Source: Maribacter sp.
GTDB taxonomy: Bacteria; Bacteroidota; Bacteroidia; Flavobacteriales; Flavobacteriaceae
NCBI GenBank assembly: GCA_003232155.1
Contig: QILY01000127.1
Coordinates: 1-5,727, forward strand
Length of the DNA stretch: 5,727 nt
Direction: 5' to 3'
The position numbers and the translations under genes are program-made. Each line of letters starts with the position of its first letter. Position 1 is the stretch's first letter. A model generated the notes under the pieces. The model was given only the letters and a program-made list of their open reading frames with translations. It was not told where the DNA came from and did no database searches. Positions 5,369 through 5,727 of this stretch are shown here, piece by piece.

Positions 5369-5727
5369 CAGAAAAACATATCGCCTTAAATGTAGAAAAC
5401 CTGTCCATTGGTTATACAGCTAAAAAACAGGAAACTACGGTTGCAGAAAACATCAATTTTGAGCTTTCAAAAGGTGAATTAATGGCTATCATAGGTATAA
5501 ATGGTATTGGAAAATCAACCTTATTACGCACTTTAGGTAAAGTTCAGCCTAAGTTATCAGGAGAAATTAAAATTCACGAAAAATCACTTGAAAGCTATAA
5601 ATCTGTAGAACTGGCTTCAATACTAAGTATAGTTTTAACTGAACCTATCGCTTCTAAAAACATGACCGTAATAGAATTGGTCGCATTAGGTAGGCAACCC
5701 TATACCAATTGGATAGGTAATTTATCT
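5359..5727 (+). CDS. btuD: Cobalamin ABC transporter ATPase BtuD, N-terminal part; start codon anomalous, 3' end outside window
   Basis: This is the ATPase that would power BtuC. The conserved frame runs to the window end. Counting from the ATA at 5359 as residue 1, there are an A-loop Tyr in LSIGY (19), Walker A GINGIGKST (46-54), a Q-loop region LSIVLTEP (89-96), and MTVIELVALGRQPYTNW (102-118). The signature motif, Walker B and H-loop lie beyond the window. The Q-loop Gln appears replaced by Thr/Glu, which from memory is common in Bacteroidota homologues. The frame opens after a TAA at 5338-5340 and has no ATG, GTG or TTG until ATG 5482, at the Walker A strand; starting there would delete the A-loop. 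Candidate beginnings are the ATA at 5359 (product NSSEKHIALNVENLSIGY after the initiator) or the TTG at 5324 in another frame, reached only by a frameshift. Identity is secure; the start, and whether the gene is intact, are not. Confidence 0.8.
   Translation, partial: MNSSEKHIALNVENLSIGYTAKKQETTVAENINFELSKGELMAIIGINGIGKSTLLRTLGKVQPKLSGEIKIHEKSLESYKSVELASILSIVLTEPIASKNMTVIELVALGRQPYTNWIGNLS

Noticed and set aside
1..5727. tRNA or rRNA genes, insertion sequences, CRISPR arrays, attachment sites.
   Set aside because: No tRNA-like cloverleaf, transposase, spaced repeat series or terminal inverted repeats were seen by eye on either strand.

Overview
The window looks like part of a chromosome from a Bacteroidota species, most likely a marine Flavobacteriaceae. 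The DNA is AT-rich, two promoter -7 boxes fit the Bacteroidota pattern TAnnTTTG, Shine-Dalgarno sequences are absent, and the proteins have the style of that phylum. The genus cannot be read from the sequence.

Layout. Positions 1-870 (+) hold the 3' part of an S41-family serine protease gene whose start is outside the window. Converging on it, 930-2780 (-) encodes a TonB-dependent outer-membrane receptor of the BtuB type. Its mRNA leader contains a complete cobalamin (B12) riboswitch at 2862-3067 (-). About 80 bp further on, a divergent promoter region carries a perfect 11+11 bp inverted repeat (3089-3114) between two opposed -7 boxes. From there btuF (3150-4295), btuC (4296-5327) and the beginning of btuD (about 5359 to the window end) run on the + strand as one tight operon.

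Function. Together these genes form a vitamin B12 uptake locus. BtuB takes the corrinoid across the outer membrane using TonB energy, the lipoprotein BtuF captures it, and BtuC with the ATPase BtuD carries it across the inner membrane. B12 feedback through the riboswitch acts directly only on btuB. The ABC operon has no aptamer of its own and can share control only through the common promoter/palindrome region. The protease has no evident link to B12.

The most notable point is the start of btuD. The conserved ATPase frame has no ATG, GTG or TTG before the Walker A motif. A TTG that overlaps the btuC stop in the classic 4-bp manner opens a different frame, which ends after 12 codons. That stop lies on the junction of a perfect 8-bp tandem duplication, and removing one copy joins the two frames. 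A slippery A AAA AAC heptamer sits just upstream. The sequence could therefore record a frameshift mutation, a phase-variable switch, recoding or a non-canonical start; the sequence alone does not decide. The rest of the locus is a good but recognisable B12 uptake system rather than a new one.
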